Below are positions 43,901 to 52,602 of a stretch of 64,000 nucleotides of DNA, piece by piece. This DNA is from Desulfurispora thermophila DSM 16022 (lineage in GTDB: Bacteria; Bacillota; Desulfotomaculia; Desulfotomaculales; Desulfurisporaceae). The notes under the pieces are model-generated. The model was not told the DNA's origin. It saw nothing but the letters and a program-made list of their open reading frames with translations, and did no database searches. The DNA is taken from the NCBI RefSeq assembly GCF_000376385.1, contig NZ_AQWN01000003.1, positions 1-64,000 of the forward strand, written 5' to 3'. Numbering within the stretch: the first letter of the stretch is position 1; each line of letters opens with the position of its first letter. A program made the position numbers and the translations under genes.

Positions 43901-44201
43901 CAGCGGGCTAAATGTGGAGCACGTGCACAAAATCCGCGAGGGCACGCCCAATATTATCGACCTGATCCGTTCAGGAGAAATCAGGATGGTGCTGAACACC
44001 CTGACCAGGGGCCGTGCCCCCGAGCGGGACGGCTTCCAGATCCGGCGGGCGGCGGTGGAATACGGGGTGCCCTGCCTGACCTCGCTGGACACGGCCTGGG
44101 CCATTTGCGAGGTGCTCAGTTCCATCCAGGAAGGTGACCCCATCGACGTCCTGGCCCTGCAGGATTATGCCGGGGCGGAACAGGGAGCAGGGCGGCCATG
44201 A
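40968..44201 (+). CDS. carB: Carbamoyl-phosphate synthase large subunit
   Basis: 1077 residues, full length. Two duplicated ATP-grasp halves, each opening with [23 protein letters not shown] and [23 protein letters not shown]; the oligomerisation region (about 400-550) and the C-terminal MGS regulatory domain ([32 protein letters not shown]) are present. GGGAGG 9 bases before the ATG. Overlaps pyrK by 4 bases. Confidence 0.97.
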   Translation: MPLRRDLRKVMVIGSGPIVIGQAAEFDYAGTQACRALREEGLEVVLINSNPATIMTDGNMADRVYIEPITPEFVTRVIEKERPDGLVPGLGGQVGLNMAKHLAESGVLEQFGVELLGTPLEAIRRAEDREGFKSTMQSIGQPVPPSVVVESVDEALEFARSVGYPLVVRPAYTLGGTGGGMVYNREELVAVTSRGLKASPIGQCLIECSVVGWKEIEFEVMRDNADNCITICGMENIDPMGIHTGDSIVVAPIQTLTDQEYQMLRSASIDIIRALQVAGGCNVQFALDPNSFNYYVIEVNPRVSRSSALASKATGYPIAKVSAKIAVGLNLDEIKNAVTGKTYACFEPALDYVVVKYPRWPFDKFSQADRLLGTQMKATGEVMAIDRNLEGALMKAVRSLEIGRPGLKSSELQALSQEQLETALQQADDRRLLVVAEALRRGMLLERIQRLTGIDAFFLRKLANLVHMERQITQVGLAGLDKELLYRAKQWGFADAYLAELLGCREEQVRELRYSYGIRPVYKMVDTCAAEFEAETPYFYSCYDGEDEARPGVGEKVAVLGSGPIRIGQGIEFDYCCVHSVWALREMGYEAIIINNNPETVSTDFDISDRLYFEPLLAEDVLHVLEKEKPLGVIVQFGGQTPINLAGRLQQAGIKILGSSVESIDTAEDRQRFDALLAELDIPRPPGRTVFSVPEAVQVAQEIGYPVLVRPSYVLGGRAMEIVYNQDELLNYMQHAVQVNPQHPVLVDKYLLGEELEVDAIADGESVLIPGIMRHIERAGVHSGDSIAVYPAGVSFKVQQQIVDYTTRLARALNVRGMINIQYVLHQGSVYVLEVNPRASRTVPYMSKITGIPIVNLATRVIMGQKLADLGYKSGLYPAPGVFGIKAPVFSFAKLTQVDVTLGPEMKSTGEVMGADSNYARALYKALVASGNTFPRRGAILVTLADKDKQEALPLVRCLAGMGFKLYATTGTAQFLSASGLNVEHVHKIREGTPNIIDLIRSGEIRMVLNTLTRGRAPERDGFQIRRAAVEYGVPCLTSLDTAWAICEVLSSIQEGDPIDVLALQDYAGAEQGAGRP

Positions 44202-45082
44202 AGTACCAGCTGTGGTGTGAAGTGCTGGAACACCGGGCGGTGGGGCCGGCTTGCTTTGAGCTGACTTTGCTGGCTCCGCCCATTGCTGCTGCCGCCCGGC
44301 CGGGGCAGTTTGTGCACCTGTCCTGCCGGGCCGCAGGCAGCTATGACCCCTTGCTGCGCCGACCGCTGAGTATTTTTGCCGCTGACGGGCAACGGGGCAC
44401 TGTATCCCTGCTGTACCGGACAGAGGGGCGGGGCACGGCCTGGCTGGCCGCGCTGCCGGCCGGAGCCCGGGTGGATGTGTTGGGTCCGCTGGGCCACGGC
44501 TTTGACCTGGCAAAAGCCGGAGCGGGCCGGCCGGCCCTGCTGGTGGCCGGCGGCATGGGGGTGGCCCCGCTGCACTTTTTAGCCTGTAAATTAAAAAATC
44601 AGCCCGAACCGGTGGAGATAATCTTCTTTTATGGAGCGGGGGAGAAAAATCAATTGCTCCTGCTGGATAGGCTATCCGTACTGGCCAGCGAACTGATCAT
44701 CAGCACGGATGACGGCAGCCTGGGCCAGGCCGGGCCGGTTACCGAACCGCTGGCCGCTTATCTGTCCGGACGACCGGCCGGAGTGATCTACAGCTGCGGG
44801 CCGCGCCCCATGCTGGCAGCGGTGGCTGAACTGGCGACGCGATACGACCTGCCCTGTGAGGTTTCCCTGGAAGAAAAAATGGCCTGCGGGGTGGGGGCCT
44901 GTCTGGGCTGCGCCTGCCGCACCTACCGGGTGGCGGGAAGGACAAACACCAGCGGTGAGGCCGGGGAGGCAGAGCAGCCGCCCTACAGTCTGGTTTGCAC
45001 GGACGGTCCGGTATTCGACGCCCGGGTGGTTTTCCCGCCGCCGGAGGACCGGGTTGCCCGGCCGGGGAGGGTGGAAAAATGA
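44198..45082 (+). CDS. pyrK: Dihydroorotate dehydrogenase B, electron-transfer subunit
   Basis: 294 residues. FAD domain (about 1-100, [22 protein letters not shown]), NAD domain ([35 protein letters not shown]) and a 2Fe-2S cluster site ([19 protein letters not shown]...LVCTDGPVF). It passes electrons from PyrD to NAD. ATGA overlaps link it to both carB and pyrD. The C-terminal 15 residues are a Pro/Arg-rich tail. Confidence 0.95.
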   Translation: MKYQLWCEVLEHRAVGPACFELTLLAPPIAAAARPGQFVHLSCRAAGSYDPLLRRPLSIFAADGQRGTVSLLYRTEGRGTAWLAALPAGARVDVLGPLGHGFDLAKAGAGRPALLVAGGMGVAPLHFLACKLKNQPEPVEIIFFYGAGEKNQLLLLDRLSVLASELIISTDDGSLGQAGPVTEPLAAYLSGRPAGVIYSCGPRPMLAAVAELATRYDLPCEVSLEEKMACGVGACLGCACRTYRVAGRTNTSGEAGEAEQPPYSLVCTDGPVFDARVVFPPPEDRVARPGRVEK

Positions 45083-45996
45083 ATCTAAATCTGGTCGTGG
45101 ATCTGGGCGGCATCAAGATGGCCAATCCGGTGACCGTAGCTTCGGGCACATTTGGCTACGGGCAGGAGTATGCCGACCTGGTGAACATCCGCCGTCTGGG
45201 AGCCATCATTGTCAAGGGAACCACGTTAGAGCCCCGGGCCGGCAACCCGCCGCCCCGCCTGGTGGAAACGCCGGCCGGTCTGCTCAACGCCATTGGTCTG
45301 ATGAACCCGGGCGTGGAGGCGTTTGTTGAACAGTACCTGCCCTACCTGCGCACTGCAGGCGTGCCGGTGATTGTTAATATTGCCGGTAACACTGTTGAGG
45401 AGTACGCTGCTCTGGCCGCCCGCCTGGACGGGGTGGCAGGGGTGGCCGGGCTGGAAGTGAACATTTCCTGCCCCAATGTCAAAAAAGGCGGCCTGCAGTT
45501 TGGCAGTGATCCGGAGATGGCTGCCCAGGTTACCCGGGCGGTTAAGGATAACACCCGCCTGCCTGTGATTGTGAAGCTCTCCCCCAATGTCACCAGCATT
45601 ACTGAGCTGGCCCAGCGGGTGGCGGCGGCCGGAGCGGATGCGCTTTCCCTGATCAACACATTGCTGGGTATGGCCATAGACATCCACACCAGGCGCCCGG
45701 TGCTGGGCAATGTGCTGGGCGGCCTCTCCGGCCCGGCCATCAAGCCGGTGGCCCTGCGCTGTGTCTGGCAGGTTTATCAGGCGGTGCGGTTGCCCATTCT
45801 GGGCATGGGCGGCATCAGCTGCGCCCGCGATGTTTTAGAGTTCATCATGGCCGGGGCCAGCGCCGTGGCCATAGGGACGGCCAATTTTGTCAACCCCCGG
45901 GTGAGTGAGGAAGTGCTGGATGGCATCCGGGAGTTTATGATTGCGGAAGGGGTTAAGGACATCAAAGAGCTGGTGGGGGCCGCCCACAGCGTTTAG
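45079..45996 (+). CDS. pyrD: Dihydroorotate dehydrogenase B, catalytic subunit
   Basis: 305 residues, class 1B. FMN-barrel motifs: [61 protein letters not shown], the catalytic Cys in [20 protein letters not shown], and [32 protein letters not shown]. Start at 45079, overlapping the pyrK stop; GGGAGG is 10 bases before. Oxidises dihydroorotate to orotate. Confidence 0.96.
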   Translation: MNLNLVVDLGGIKMANPVTVASGTFGYGQEYADLVNIRRLGAIIVKGTTLEPRAGNPPPRLVETPAGLLNAIGLMNPGVEAFVEQYLPYLRTAGVPVIVNIAGNTVEEYAALAARLDGVAGVAGLEVNISCPNVKKGGLQFGSDPEMAAQVTRAVKDNTRLPVIVKLSPNVTSITELAQRVAAAGADALSLINTLLGMAIDIHTRRPVLGNVLGGLSGPAIKPVALRCVWQVYQAVRLPILGMGGISCARDVLEFIMAGASAVAIGTANFVNPRVSEEVLDGIREFMIAEGVKDIKELVGAAHSV

Positions 45997-46030
45997 GATT
46001 TACTAATCACCAGTTTTGTGTTACATATAC

Positions 46031-46236
46031 GGGTGTGTTTTCTTCGCTCGCCCGAATTCCGTACTGGGCGGCACCAACGGCTCGGTTGCGGGCGGGCCGG
46101 GCCGCCCCTGATTCGACATCCTGTCTCAGCAGGGGCTGGCGCGGACGTCCTGTCCGCGCCTCCCGGCCCGCTGCCGCACCCTCGCCGGGTGCCGCAACCA
46201 GTACTCCAGACGGGCTCGCCCAGGAAAGGCACACCC
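46031..46236 (+). repeat. 206-bp foldback repeat, copy 1 (between pyrD and pyrF)
   Basis: Begins GGGTGTG and ends CACACCC. The arms pair through most of their length: GTACTGG/CCAGTAC (46061-46067/46198-46204), GCGGCACC/GGTGCCGC (46068-46075/46188-46195), CGGC/GCCG, TGCGG/CCGCA, GCGGGCCGGG/CCCGGCCCGC (46092-46101/46162-46171). The tip has two hairpins, CCCCTG/CAGGGG and GGCGCGGAC/GTCCGCGCC (46138-46146/46152-46160). Copy 2 lies on the far side of pyrF in the same orientation; the two differ at many positions, yet the pairing is kept (see finding). It has no coding potential of its own. Confidence 0.85.
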
Positions 46237-46278
46237 ACAAAACTAACACTGCTGTTTGTTGTAGGGGATGTTAATAAA

Positions 46279-47028
46279 TTGATACAGGCCAAGCATAAGC
46301 TGATCATTGCCCTTGATGTACCCGACCGGCAGAGCGTCCGGCAATATGTGACCATGCTGGCCCCTTACGCGGGCATGTTTAAAGTGGGCATGGAGCTGTA
46401 CTACAGCCAGGGCCCGGGAATCATTGAGGAAATCAAAAGCCTGGGGGGCAAAATATTTCTGGACTTAAAGCTGCACGACATCCCGCGCACGGTGGGCCGG
46501 GCGGTGTCCGTGCTGGCCGCTCTGGGCGTGGACATGCTCAATGTGCATGCCTCCGGTGGGCTGGCCATGCTGCAGGCGGCCGTCGAGGCGGCGCGGAGCG
46601 CGCAGCAGCCGCCGCTTATGATTGCGGTCACCGCTTTGACCAGCCTGGATGAAAGGGTCTGGCGGCAGGAATTGGGCTTTGGCTGCAGCATTGAGGAAAA
46701 AGTGCGGGACTGGGCCCTGCTGGCCAAACAGGCCGGCCTGCAGGGCGTGGTGGCTTCGGCGCGGGAGATTGAAATTATCAAAACACACTGCGGCCGGGAA
46801 TTTCAGGTGGTTACGCCGGGCATTCGTCCGTCCGGCAGTGAGCCGGGCGATCAGAAACGCGTCCTGACGCCGGGGGCGGCCATTGCGGCCGGAGCCGACT
46901 ACCTGGTGGTGGGCCGCCCCATCCTGCAGGCGCCCGACCCGGTGGCGGCGGCCAGGCAGATTCTGGAGGAGATTGAGCCAGTCTCTACTGACTTGAATGT
47001 TGGCAGTTGTTTAGTACTAGATACGTAG
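46279..47028 (+). CDS. pyrF: Orotidine 5'-phosphate decarboxylase
   Basis: 249 residues. Substrate motifs KLIIALDVPD, the DxKxxD core FLDLKLHDIPRTV, NVHASGGLAMLQAA, VTPGIRPSG and DYLVVGRPI. The frame is open upstream through the 206-bp repeat, but the family start fits TTG at 46279 (AGGGGA 9 bases before). It is the last step to UMP. Bracketed by direct 206-bp repeats. Confidence 0.94.
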   Translation: MIQAKHKLIIALDVPDRQSVRQYVTMLAPYAGMFKVGMELYYSQGPGIIEEIKSLGGKIFLDLKLHDIPRTVGRAVSVLAALGVDMLNVHASGGLAMLQAAVEAARSAQQPPLMIAVTALTSLDERVWRQELGFGCSIEEKVRDWALLAKQAGLQGVVASAREIEIIKTHCGREFQVVTPGIRPSGSEPGDQKRVLTPGAAIAAGADYLVVGRPILQAPDPVAAARQILEEIEPVSTDLNVGSCLVLDT

Positions 47029-47046
47029 TATTAATTTGTCAGCAGC

Positions 47047-47252
47047 GGGTGTGCATCCTTCGCTCGCTTGAATTCCGTACCGGGCAGCACCAATGGCTCG
47101 GTCGCGGGCGGGCCGGGCCGCCCCAGATTCGACCTCCTGTCTCAGCAGGGGCTGGCGCGGACGTCCTGTCCGCGCCACCCGGCCCGCTACCGCGCCCTCG
47201 CCGGGTGCTGCAGCCGGTACTCCGGACGGGCTTGCTCAGGAAAGGCACACCC
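47047..47252 (+). repeat. 206-bp foldback repeat, copy 2 (downstream of pyrF)
   Basis: Same length and ends as copy 1. Matching stems: GTACCGG/CCGGTAC (47077-47083/47214-47220), GCAGCACC/GGTGCTGC (47084-47091/47204-47211), CGCGG/CCGCG (47103-47107/47190-47194). The apical GGCGCGGAC/GTCCGCGCC hairpin is identical to that of copy 1. It starts 18 bp after the pyrF stop. Confidence 0.85.
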
Positions 47253-47341
47253 GCTAGCTTACGCTGTAGTGTTAGCAGCGTTTAACGCAGCAGATGTCCG
47301 GCGCGAGCGCTTTGCAAAGAGCCGTATGCTGAAACAAAAAT

Positions 47342-47364
47342 GGCCGGAAGGGTTACTTCCGGCC
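47342..47364 (-). terminator. Terminator of the SASP gene
   Basis: GGCCGGAAG and CTTCCGGCC around GGTTA; on the minus strand followed by ATTTTTGTTT. 47253-47341 has no other feature. Confidence 0.8.
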
Positions 47365-47374
47365 GCCGTGGCCT

Positions 47375-47554
47375 TTAAACCTGCAGCAGAGATTGCTCGG
47401 CCCGTTGAATGGCCAGCTTTACCAGGTTACCGCAGTCACGCGAGCTTACCGAACCGAAGTCACCTTCACGGGCCACGATATCGGCAACGCCCAGTTCCTT
47501 GGCCAGCTCAAACTTGAGCCTGTCCGACATCACCCGGTTGCGGCGTCTGCTCAT
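47375..47554 (-). CDS. Small acid-soluble spore protein, alpha/beta type
   Basis: 59 residues: MSRRRNRVMSDRLKFELAKE, then LGVADIVAREGDFG, and the second helix SSRDCGNLVKLAIQRAEQ. The LKFELAKELGV and GNLVKLAIQRAE blocks are the SASP signature for coating spore DNA; this is a divergent member with an Arg-rich start. AAAGGAGG lies 8 bases before the ATG and a terminator follows. It is transcribed against the pyr operon, between pyrF and pyrE, so the operon is interrupted here. Confidence 0.85.
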   Translation of the reverse strand: MSRRRNRVMSDRLKFELAKELGVADIVAREGDFGSVSSRDCGNLVKLAIQRAEQSLLQV

Positions 47555-47723
47555 AGGCCAGTCCTCCTTTGCCTTTTGGGGCCACGGCTGTAGTTATAGT
47601 ATGGCTGGTGGTACTAAAAAAATTGCACAAAAATTTTACGTGCTTGCCTGGTTATGATAATATGTGTATCATACAACATAGCAGCAATGCTTGTTTACAA
47701 TATGCACCAGGAGGCGAAGGTGG

Positions 47724-48161
47724 ATGTTGAGAAAAAAGCGTATGTGGCAAACCGCGGGAATATTGTTACTGCTGGTTGCTCTCTTGTCCGGTTGTGGTAA
47801 GTACAACCCTTTCCAGCAGCTGGGTGTGAGCAACAAAGAAGTCCCGGATTACCAGGTCAGCGGTGAGGTCTTTCACGAGCAAAAAGTGGGCGATCAGGAA
47901 GTAAAGGCGGTCTGGGCCACGGTGAATGTGAAGGGCTTCAGCGAGGAGCAGGCCAAAAAGGTGATTGCCGACTATATCAGCAAGCAGATGGAAAAGCGTA
48001 ATTTCATATCTGTGATTGTCAAGGAGACCAAAACCGAAAAGAAGAAGTTGATGTACGAGGGAATGTACTTTGGCAATAAAGAGGCCGCCAGTATGGCCGG
48101 CAAGGACGTGCGGAAAATAGAAAAATTCCCCGTTATCTTTTATAACAAAATTGAGAAATGA
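47724..48161 (+). CDS. Putative lipoprotein, unknown
   Basis: 145 residues. Lipoprotein signal: KKRMWQTAGILLLLVALLSGC with the Cys lipobox LSGC at about residue 23. The mature part is charged (VSGEVFHEQKVGDQEVKAVWATVNVKGFSEEQAKKVIADYISKQ). ATG at 47724 follows GGAGGCGAAGGTGG; an ATG at 47691 lies further up. No family recognised. LspA of this window would process it. A terminator separates it from pyrE. Confidence 0.72.
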   Translation: MLRKKRMWQTAGILLLLVALLSGCGKYNPFQQLGVSNKEVPDYQVSGEVFHEQKVGDQEVKAVWATVNVKGFSEEQAKKVIADYISKQMEKRNFISVIVKETKTEKKKLMYEGMYFGNKEAASMAGKDVRKIEKFPVIFYNKIEK

Positions 48162-48187
48162 GCGGCTGGGGGCAGCCGCTTATTTTA
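48161..48187 (+). terminator. Terminator between the lipoprotein gene and pyrE
   Basis: AGCGGCTG and CAGCCGCT around GGGG, followed by TATTTTA. The hairpin begins at the stop codon of the lipoprotein gene. Confidence 0.75.
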
Positions 48188-48204
48188 CGAAAGGATGATG
48201 GTCG

Positions 48205-48786
48205 GTGCGTGTAGAGGATATTATGCAAATTTTTCATGAGACCGGTGCCCTGCTGGAAGGGCACTTTCTGCTCAGCTCGGGCCGGCACAGCGACCGCTAT
48301 TTTCAGTGCGCCCGGGTTTTGCAGTACCCGGACCATGCTGAAAGACTATGCCGGGAACTGGTCAGTAAAATCAATTTGCCAGAACTGCAGGTGGTGACGG
48401 CACCGGCGCTGGGGGGTATCATTGCCGGGTACGAGGTAGCCAGGGCGCTGGGGGTGCGCAGCATCTTTGCCGAGCGGGAAAACGGCCGCATGACTCTGCG
48501 GCGCGGCTTTGGCATTGCGCCGGGGGAAAGGGTGCTGGTGGTGGAAGACGTGGTAACTACCGGCGGTTCGGTGCGGGAAGTGATGCAGGTGGTGCGCGAG
48601 GCCGGTGGCCAGGTGGTCGGCGTGGGTACACTGGTGGACCGCAGCGGCGGCCGGGTGGATTTCGGCGTACCGCTGTGGTCGCTGGTGCAAATGGAGGTAC
48701 AGACCTTTGCGCCGGATGAGTGCCCGCTCTGCCGCCAGGGTCTGCCTTTGGTCAAGCCGGGCAGCCGTCAGCAGCCGGGGGCTTAG
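48205..48786 (+). CDS. pyrE: Orotate phosphoribosyltransferase
   Basis: 193 residues. Crenarchaeal/Firmicute-type OPRT: LLEGHFLLSSGRHSDRYFQCARVLQ, TAPALGGIIAGYEVARALGVRSIFAERENGRMTLRRGF, PRPP motif VLVVEDVVTTGGSVREVM. The C-terminus has a CPLCRQGLPLVKPGS CxxC stretch usual in this subtype. GTG at 48205 is used; ATG at 48223 is an alternative. Separated from the pyr operon by the SASP and lipoprotein genes. Ends convergent with rqcH (4 bp overlap). Confidence 0.94.
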   Translation: MRVEDIMQIFHETGALLEGHFLLSSGRHSDRYFQCARVLQYPDHAERLCRELVSKINLPELQVVTAPALGGIIAGYEVARALGVRSIFAERENGRMTLRRGFGIAPGERVLVVEDVVTTGGSVREVMQVVREAGGQVVGVGTLVDRSGGRVDFGVPLWSLVQMEVQTFAPDECPLCRQGLPLVKPGSRQQPGA

Positions 48787-50573
48787 TCTGGCGAGATTTC
48801 ATTGCTCAAGAGCTTTTCCACCAGGTCGGGGTCCGGGCGGACATAGAGGGTTTTCTGTTCCTCATATATGACATAACCCGGTTTGGCCCCTTTCGGTTTG
48901 CGCACATTTTTGCGCTGGGTGTAGTCCACGGGTACCGTGGTGGCTTCCCGCGCCTGGCTGAAATGGGCGGCCAGGCAGGCGGCCTGTAGCAGGGCGGATG
49001 CGGGTACGGGTTTGCCTTCCGTGCGGATGATCACATGTGCCCCGGGGATATCTTTGGCATGCAGCCAGATGTCCTCCGGCCGGGCCAGGCGCATGGTGAT
49101 GAAGTCGTTTTGCCGGTTGTTTTTGCCCACTAAAACGCTCAGGCCTTCAGGCAGGAAAATTTTTATGGGCTGGGGTTGCAGGGACGATGCTTTCTCGTTT
49201 TTTCTGGTTCTGGGGTCGCTGCTTTCCGGTGCCAGGTACCCTTCTTCCACCAGTTCCTGGCGGATCTGCTGCAGGGTTTCCGGCTCTTCGGCCAGGTTTA
49301 TCGCGGTTTCCACTTCTCGCAAATAGGCCAGTTCACTGCGGGACTGGCTGAGCTGGGTGGTGGCCGCCTGTTGAGTGGCCCGGGCCTTGTTGTATTTTTT
49401 AAAAAAGGCTTGGGCATTTCGGGCCGGTGTCAGCTGTGGATCCAGTGGGATGCTGACCAGCGGGCAATCGGGTTGGTAATAATTTTCCGCCTCCAGCACC
49501 CGGTCACCCTTTTGCAGGCGGTAGAGATTGGCCGTTACCAGCTCACCGTAGATGCGCCATTTGTCCGCCTCTTCGGCCGCGCGCAGGCTTTCCTGCTGCA
49601 GGGCGATTTTTTTCTCCAGCCGGGCTATTTCCCGCCGGGTAAAGGCCAGCAGGGACTGCTTTAAGCTGGCCGTTTTTTCCTGTTTTTCCATCCAGTGATA
49701 GTATGTATCAATGACCTGCATCATGCTATCCTCTGCCTGCAGGCGGCAGCCGGTGAGGTGGGTGAGCCGGACGGCGGCGAAGTCCAGCGGCTTTTTTTTC
49801 TGCCAGGCCAGGCAGGGCTCAAACCGGCCGGCGGCGGCGTGGGAAAAAATTTCCCGCCCGGTGCGCCAGAGCGAGGTTATTTCGTACTGGCCGCAGTGTT
49901 CAATAAGAGCATTTGGCTCCAGCCCGGCCCGGAAGCAAATCTCCCTGGCCAGGGCGGGGCTGACGCCGTCCAGTATTTGTTGCAGGGCGGCGGGAACGGG
50001 AAGCTGCCAGTCCCTTTCCAGCAACAAAGCGGCAAACTGCTCTTCTTCCAGGTTTAAAGGATGTGCTTTGGGCTGGGCGGGCGGAGCGATGTACGGCCTG
50101 CCCGGCAGCACCTCCCGGTGCCGGCTGACGCTGTGAGAATAGCGGCGGATACCGTCGATGATCTGCTGCCGGTCGTCCAGCAGGATGATGTTGCTGTGCT
50201 TGCCCATGATCTCGCAGACCAGCTTTTTTTCCACCAGACGGCCCAGGTCGTCCAGCGCTTCAATGGTGATGAGCAAAACCCTGTCCAGCCCCTGCTGGGT
50301 GACGCCGGTGATGCGGCCGCCTTCCAGATGTTTGCGCAGAAGCATGCAAAAGGCGGGCGGCGAAACCGGGTTGGGTTTGTTGTGTTTTGTTAAATGCACC
50401 CGGGCTAACCGGGCGTGGGCGGACAGAAGCAATCGCGCGTTACCGCGGGGCGAGTGCAGCAGCAGGTGAACTTCTTCACCGGACGGTTGAAATACCCGGT
50501 CAATGCGGTAGCCTGTGATGGTCTGATCCAGTTCGCGGCACACCGCCGCCAGGACAAGAGAGTCGAAAGGCAT
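48783..50573 (-). CDS. rqcH: RqcH, NFACT-family ribosome quality-control protein
   Basis: 596 residues. NFACT-N domain (PFDSLVLAAVCRELDQTITGYRIDRVFQPSGEEV), HhH and coiled-coil region (about 250-420), NFACT-R/DUF814 domain at the C-terminus (GLSVLVGKNNRQNDFITMRLARPEDIWLHAKDIPGAHVII). It recruits Ala-tRNA to stalled 50S subunits to add alanine tails; older annotation is fibronectin-binding protein. AGAGGA lies before the ATG at 50573. Confidence 0.93.
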   Translation of the reverse strand: MPFDSLVLAAVCRELDQTITGYRIDRVFQPSGEEVHLLLHSPRGNARLLLSAHARLARVHLTKHNKPNPVSPPAFCMLLRKHLEGGRITGVTQQGLDRVLLITIEALDDLGRLVEKKLVCEIMGKHSNIILLDDRQQIIDGIRRYSHSVSRHREVLPGRPYIAPPAQPKAHPLNLEEEQFAALLLERDWQLPVPAALQQILDGVSPALAREICFRAGLEPNALIEHCGQYEITSLWRTGREIFSHAAAGRFEPCLAWQKKKPLDFAAVRLTHLTGCRLQAEDSMMQVIDTYYHWMEKQEKTASLKQSLLAFTRREIARLEKKIALQQESLRAAEEADKWRIYGELVTANLYRLQKGDRVLEAENYYQPDCPLVSIPLDPQLTPARNAQAFFKKYNKARATQQAATTQLSQSRSELAYLREVETAINLAEEPETLQQIRQELVEEGYLAPESSDPRTRKNEKASSLQPQPIKIFLPEGLSVLVGKNNRQNDFITMRLARPEDIWLHAKDIPGAHVIIRTEGKPVPASALLQAACLAAHFSQAREATTVPVDYTQRKNVRKPKGAKPGYVIYEEQKTLYVRPDPDLVEKLLSNEISPD

Positions 50574-50866
50574 GGGGATTCCTCTTTTCTGTGCTCGGCA
50601 GCTGTGTGCTGCCACAAGCCTGGATTATCTGCGCTAAGCCAGTATATTATCTGCTCCAGGCTGGTGTCAACTCGTTTGCACCGGTATGGAAGGTTGCGAT
50701 GTCGAATGTCAGCAGGCATTCAAGCAACGTCTTGCAAAATTTTTTCAATTAGTAATGCTATTAAGTATTTGTTATTTTTGAGCAAGATATTGCAAGTATT
50801 CCAGGTAGAGTGATAAATTAGTAATGTGTAAAAATGTATCTAATTTTTAAAAAGGATGTCGAGAGA
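50574..50866. other. Intergenic region, rqcH leader and divergent unit
   Basis: A GGCAGC/GCTGCC hairpin (50597-50613) lies in the rqcH leader. The rest grows AT-rich toward 50860. A frame-extending ATG at 50834 of the next gene is preceded by no ribosome site. I see no RNA gene. Confidence 0.4.
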
Positions 50867-51241
50867 GTGACTGTCGGCGGTGCTTCCAAATTCTCTGAAC
50901 AACCTGCCAATCGTACGGCCGAAGTGCGCCTGCGCCTGTCGGAGTTTGAGATACCGCCCATGCAGGATGCCCTGCTGGTGGGCCGGCGTGCTCCTATCGG
51001 GCCGGAGGCCGCCCGGCGAATGGTGGATGCCCTTTCTCCCGATCAATACCAGATCCTGCGCATTGACCACGACGTGTTTGAAGCGGTGGTGATACGCAAA
51101 GTGCTGCTGAATTTGATGCCCCAGGAGAAATTGATGGCCTTGCTTTTGGATGAAGGGGCACGTGTGGGTACGGTGGACAGCGTTTTGCGAGTACAGGTCA
51201 ACATAGAAATCCATGTCAGCAAGATGGTGGATCTATCATGA
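50867..51241 (+). CDS. Unrecognised cytosolic protein upstream of a CBS-GGDEF protein
   Basis: 124 residues from GTG at 50867 (ATG at 50834 is possible). No TM. VRLRLSEFEIPPMQDALLVGRRAPIGPEAARRMVDALSPDQYQILRIDHDVFEAVVIRKVLLNLMPQEKLMALLLDEGARVGTVDS... is predicted alpha/beta. The gene overlaps the CBS-GGDEF gene by 4 bases (ATGA), so the two proteins are probably made together and could be a signalling pair. No family recognised. Confidence 0.62.
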   Translation: MTVGGASKFSEQPANRTAEVRLRLSEFEIPPMQDALLVGRRAPIGPEAARRMVDALSPDQYQILRIDHDVFEAVVIRKVLLNLMPQEKLMALLLDEGARVGTVDSVLRVQVNIEIHVSKMVDLS

Positions 51242-52080
51242 TGGTGGCCGATGTGATGATCACGCAGGTGATTACAGTGGGCTCAGGGGTCAGTGTGGCT
51301 TCCGCCGTGCAGCTTATGGACGAACATAACATCAGCTGCCTGCCAGTGCTGGAAGAGGGGCGCCTGGTGGGCATTATTACCGCCCGCGATGTGCGCAACG
51401 CCCACCCCAACCGTCTGGTGGCCGATGCCATGACAGCACAGCCGCTGTGCGTGGCTCCCGATGATTCGCTGGAGAAAGCCCTGCGTTTGTTGAATGAAAA
51501 GTCCATAGAGAAACTCCCTGTTGTGCAGGGCGACCGGCTGATTGGTATGGTTACCCGGGACGAGTTGCGTGTTTTTCAAGCCACATTAATTGATTGGCTG
51601 ACTGGCTTGCCCAGAGTTCCTTATGTCTATCTTGTCGGTAAAAAATATTTGGAGCAGGGTCAGGATTTTTCAATTATCTTTATTGATCTGGACAACTTTG
51701 GGGCCATTGATAAAAAAGTCGGACATGCTCAGGCCGACAGGTTGTTGCAAAGCTTTGCCAAATTTTTGCAAAATACAATTGATCCAATGTTGGACAAATT
51801 GGCGCGCTATGCCGGGGACGAGTTTGTGATCCTGACCTTCCGCTCCTTGGATGCAGCCGCCTTTCTGGCCCGCAAAATTATCCAGCATTGCCGTGATGGG
51901 CGTTGGGACTATGGTGTGAACTTGAGTTGCAGTGCCGGGATAAGTCATTTTTCCGGCCGGAACCACAGGGGTTCCCCTGACGAACTGCTGGGGGAGATTA
52001 TCAATGTGGCCAGTCTGGCTTCCACCCGGGCCAAAAAGATGGCCCAGCATGTCTGTGTGGTTAGCAGCGGTTCTCTTTAA
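51238..52080 (+). CDS. CBS-CBS-GGDEF signalling protein
   Basis: 280 residues, cytosolic. Two CBS domains (about 1-55, 60-112; MMVADVMITQVITVGSGVSVASAVQLM, VADAMTAQPLCVAPDDSL) joined to a GGDEF domain (about 113-280). The signature reads YAGDEF (residues 192-196), A in place of the first G, which some active cyclases also have; the entry motif DWLTGLPRVPYV lacks the usual NR. No RxxD inhibitory site is seen upstream. CBS pairs usually bind adenine nucleotides, so this may tie energy state to c-di-GMP. Activity is uncertain. Confidence 0.88.
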   Translation: MMVADVMITQVITVGSGVSVASAVQLMDEHNISCLPVLEEGRLVGIITARDVRNAHPNRLVADAMTAQPLCVAPDDSLEKALRLLNEKSIEKLPVVQGDRLIGMVTRDELRVFQATLIDWLTGLPRVPYVYLVGKKYLEQGQDFSIIFIDLDNFGAIDKKVGHAQADRLLQSFAKFLQNTIDPMLDKLARYAGDEFVILTFRSLDAAAFLARKIIQHCRDGRWDYGVNLSCSAGISHFSGRNHRGSPDELLGEIINVASLASTRAKKMAQHVCVVSSGSL

Positions 52081-52152
52081 TATTCCGGAGCAGGTTGGGT
52101 TTGTTTTCCAGTTTGTGCGCCTTGGTATTGCGGTGTGGTATTCGTGTGCGGC

Positions 52153-52428
52153 ATGAGTTCAGTAGCGCTCTGCCGGTTGAAACACGTGTTGTGCGGGAGT
52201 GAAGCGATTGTGCGGTTTTATGGGGGAATTGGCCATTTGTTGCCCGGTCAGAGGGTGCGCCTGTGGCCCGGGGATACCTATGCCAAATATGCTCTGGTGG
52301 AGAAGGTGGCGCCAGAAGGGGTGACTTTTCGCATCATAGCTGTGGACGCCGGGGAAAAGGTTTATGCCCCCGGTGATGTGGTCAAACTGCCCTGGTCGCA
52401 CATCAATGTGCGATATATTAAAACGTGA
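52153..52428 (+). CDS. Small beta-rich protein, unknown
   Basis: 91 residues from ATG 52153 (GTG 52135 also in frame). SEAIVRFYGGIGHLLPGQRVRLWPGDTYAKYALVEKVAPEGVTFRIIAVDAGEKVYAPGDVVKLPWSHINVRYI looks like a small beta-barrel. No good ribosome site at either start. Follows the CBS-GGDEF gene by 72 bp. Not recognised. Confidence 0.5.
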   Translation: MSSVALCRLKHVLCGSEAIVRFYGGIGHLLPGQRVRLWPGDTYAKYALVEKVAPEGVTFRIIAVDAGEKVYAPGDVVKLPWSHINVRYIKT

Positions 52429-52507
52429 AATGTTTTTGTAAAGATCCTGCTTACACGGTGTAAACCGGCAATAAATACCAGCACCCTTTGCCATGAACCT
52501 GATTGCT

Positions 52508-52540
52508 AACCTCTGGTGGACAACCGGAGGTTATTTTTTT
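52508..52540 (+). terminator. Intrinsic terminator
   Basis: AACCTC and GAGGTT arms (extended by a few imperfect pairs) followed by ATTTTTTT, before the P-type ATPase gene. Confidence 0.75.
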
Positions 52541-52602
52541 CTGGGACAGGCATAAATATATTTTTGACAGGCAAATGATGGTAAGCAAAGGAGTGTTGGT
52601 TT

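Noticed and set aside
46018-46278. N-terminal extension of pyrF through the 206-bp repeat
   Set aside because: The translated part is repeat sequence also translatable at copy 2; the OMP decarboxylase family start fits TTG 46279 with AGGGGA before it.
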